Below are positions 6,535 to 7,774 of a stretch of DNA of 7,774 nt, in pieces. Made by a program: the position numbers and the translations under genes. The first letter of the stretch is position 1, and each line of letters begins with the position of its first letter. The notes beneath the pieces are model-generated. The model was not told the DNA's origin. It saw only the letters and a list, made by a program, of their open reading frames with translations, and did not search any database. The stretch spans positions 1-7,774 of the forward strand of contig JAQVHG010000101.1 in assembly GCA_028696365.1 (NCBI GenBank), given 5' to 3'. Source of the stretch: Methanofollis sp. GTDB taxonomy: Archaea; Halobacteriota; Methanomicrobia; Methanomicrobiales; Methanofollaceae.

Positions 6535-7275
6535 TCAGACCTTCGCGTAGGTCATCGGGATGATCTTCATACCATACCCCGGGTGGACCTCGAAACTGAC
6601 AATGTTCCCTGTAGTTCTCTGTGCTCCACGTACCTTTACGACCTCAAGCATCATCACATACTTGTCACCGACGAGCGCCTTCTTCATGAAGAGGTGAGCA
6701 TCGCAGATCGAACGGATCCGCACCAGCGTGTCGGCCTCGAAGGCGTATGTGTGCAGGGTGATGAGGATTGTCTTGCCATGGTCGACGAGGTTCTTACAAT
6801 TGGTGAAGAACGTGAGGATCATGTCGGTGGAGGCATACTCGGTGAAGAGCGTGAGGGAGTCGATGACCGCGACTTCCGCCTTGCTCCGGTGGATATGCGC
6901 GATGATGGCCTGGAGGATGCCTTGCATGTCCTCTTCCTTCCACTCAAAGCCCACGGTGTGCAGCGGAAAGATCCGCATGTACCCCCAGGCAAAGTGGTCT
7001 GAGATGTCCAGGCTCATCGAATCCATCTGGGTGATGAAACTCTTGGTGGTGTTCTCGGTGGTGAAGAGGTCGACATTGAGTCCCTGCTTCATCGCCCCCC
7101 AGATGATCTGCTGCGTGAGTACGCTCTTCCCGGTGTCGTTCTCCCCCTCGATGAGGGTGAGCGACTCGAGAGGCAGGCCGTCTGCGATTTTCTTGTCCAG
7201 TTCTGTGTTTCCTGTCGAGAGGATCTTCTTATCTGATCCTCCTAGCAGGTCTCCAAGTGATTCGTTGTCATCCAT
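6535..7275 (-). CDS. flaH: FlaH/ArlH, KaiC-like ATP-binding archaellum motor protein
   Basis: FlaH is a RecA/KaiC-type protein that binds ATP, forms a ring and docks on FlaI in the archaellum motor. The 246-residue product has Walker A GENDTGKS at 44-51, a TTEN segment at 72-75 that may carry the glutamate near the nucleotide, and a Walker B-like strand VAVIDSLTLF at 135-144. The start at 7275 (MDDNESLGDLLGG) was chosen because GAGGTGA lies 5 nt upstream. An ATG at 7335 in the same frame would add 20 residues, but it would lie 55 nt inside flaF and has no comparable site. The gene begins 5 nt after the flaF stop and ends 1 nt before flaI, the usual H-I-J order of archaellum operons. The presence of FlaH is the clearest sign that this locus makes an archaellum, because pilus loci lack it. 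Confidence 0.96.
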   Translation of the reverse strand: MDDNESLGDLLGGSDKKILSTGNTELDKKIADGLPLESLTLIEGENDTGKSVLTQQIIWGAMKQGLNVDLFTTENTTKSFITQMDSMSLDISDHFAWGYMRIFPLHTVGFEWKEEDMQGILQAIIAHIHRSKAEVAVIDSLTLFTEYASTDMILTFFTNCKNLVDHGKTILITLHTYAFEADTLVRIRSICDAHLFMKKALVGDKYVMMLEVVKVRGAQRTTGNIVSFEVHPGYGMKIIPMTYAKV

Positions 7276-7280
7276 CTCTC

Positions 7281-7287
7281 TCACCTC
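7281..7287 (-). promoter_or_regulatory. Strong ribosome binding site of flaH, containing the flaF stop
   Basis: The complement reads GAGGTGA, close to a full match to the archaeal anti-Shine-Dalgarno, 5 nt before the flaH ATG. Its last three bases TGA are the stop codon of the upstream flaF frame. It decides the flaH start in favour of 7275. Confidence 0.8.
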
Positions 7288-7763
7288 AGGTATCGTGAAT
7301 CTGAAATTCCGTTCGGGGTGGTCACCTGTACCCACGCTGGCTGCTCGCCAGCGTACCTTACTGAAATATTCATTACCTCGTCAGGATCGAGTTCCTTGGG
7401 GTGGACGAAGTCAGGGGTGATAGTGAGCCATGACCAGGTTCCGTCGCTCCCTCCGGACTTATATGTGTAATAGACGGGGGAAGCATCCTTGGCGGCGGTA
7501 AAGACCACCATCTGTTCGTACGTGAGGATCGGCTCGCTCCCAGTGTTAGTAAGGTTGAGGTACAGGGTCGAGGCGCCCTCGTCAAGGGTATAGTCAGTGA
7601 CCTCAATCCCAGTATGAAGCCTGAGTTCCTCCTGATGGAGGCGGGCTTCCTGGGCATCGGCCACAGTCTCAGCAGTGATGATCACGCCCCCCATGACCAC
7701 GTAGGCCACAATAATGATGAGGACGATGGAAATGGCGGATGCGACCACCGATCCTGCGCCCAT
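7281..7763 (-). CDS. flaF: FlaF/ArlF-type archaellum protein (FlaG possible)
   Basis: This is a 160-residue protein with one N-terminal hydrophobic helix (about 6-29) and a beta-rich outer domain (about 49-160). FlaF and FlaG both have this build. They sit in the membrane with an archaellin-like beta-sandwich outside, and form the stator by binding the S-layer. Features that made me choose FlaF are the ELRLHTGIEV segment at 46-55, the LYLNLTNTGSEPI strand at 67-79 and the VQVTTPNGISD end at 145-155. There is no clear class III signal cleavage site (Lys/Arg-Gly before the helix), so it is probably not processed like an archaellin. The ATG at 7763 has GGGGTG (complement of 7768-7773) 4 nt upstream, just inside the window, so the gene is complete. 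It is directly followed by flaH. The FlaF/FlaG distinction is uncertain because the two are similar and gene order varies between lineages. Confidence 0.75.
   Translation of the reverse strand: MGAGSVVASAISIVLIIIVAYVVMGGVIITAETVADAQEARLHQEELRLHTGIEVTDYTLDEGASTLYLNLTNTGSEPILTYEQMVVFTAAKDASPVYYTYKSGGSDGTWSWLTITPDFVHPKELDPDEVMNISVRYAGEQPAWVQVTTPNGISDSRYLR
7334..7354 (-). repeat. Short perfect inverted repeat within the 3' end of flaF
   Basis: ACGCTGGC and GCCAGCGT form an 8-bp perfect stem around a 5-nt loop. It lies in the codons for roughly residues 137-143 of flaF, about 60 nt before the flaH start. In the mRNA it could fold as a stable GC-rich hairpin. A regulatory role is only a possibility. 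Confidence 0.4.
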
Positions 7764-7774
7764 CTCACACCCCT

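Noticed and set aside
7276..7335. Extended flaH start at 7335 giving 20 more residues
   Set aside because: It would overlap flaF by 55 nt and lacks a ribosome site, while the ATG at 7275 has a near-perfect GAGGTGA at 5 nt and gives a normal FlaH N-terminus.

Overview
The window reads as one strand of an archaeal motility and chemotaxis locus. Every gene I can support lies on the minus strand, so transcription runs from the right edge to the left edge. The FlaH-FlaI-FlaJ motor set, the archaeal adaptor CheF, GGAG/GAGGTGA-type ribosome sites and a TATA-type promoter point to a motile euryarchaeon. A methanogen of the Methanomicrobiales type is my best guess. It rests on gene content and protein style, not on a search.

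Layout in transcription order. At 7763-7281 is a small one-helix archaellum protein with a beta-sandwich domain (FlaF/ArlF, or possibly FlaG). Next come the KaiC-like ATPase FlaH (7275-6535), the secretion and rotation ATPase FlaI (6533-4671) and the membrane platform FlaJ (4667-3063). Then comes an unrecognised protein with two N-terminal membrane helices and a very acidic cytoplasmic region (3061-1868), followed by CheF (1875-1081). Junctions in this block are 5, 1, 3 and 1 nt gaps and then an 8-nt overlap, so it is almost certainly one translationally coupled operon. Archaellins and any other upstream fla genes lie beyond the right edge.

A 77-nt AT-rich gap (1004-1080) follows cheF. It holds a T-rich run that suits an archaeal terminator and a TATA-like box that suits a new promoter. 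It precedes cheY (1003-641) and the N-terminal two thirds of cheB (638 to the left edge), 2 nt apart. More che genes probably follow outside the window.

Together the genes form the motor core (FlaF/H/I/J) and the signal path to it (CheY to CheF to motor), plus the receptor-adaptation enzyme CheB. The part I cannot assign to a known family is the acidic two-helix protein between flaJ and cheF. Its position suggests a motor-associated membrane or cytoplasmic scaffold that may connect the platform to CheF/CheY. Also notable is a CheB receiver domain whose second acidic-pocket residue is alanine. The other reading frames in the window are shadows of these genes. No RNA genes, mobile elements or CRISPR arrays are visible, and no gene-free stretch exceeds 80 nt.
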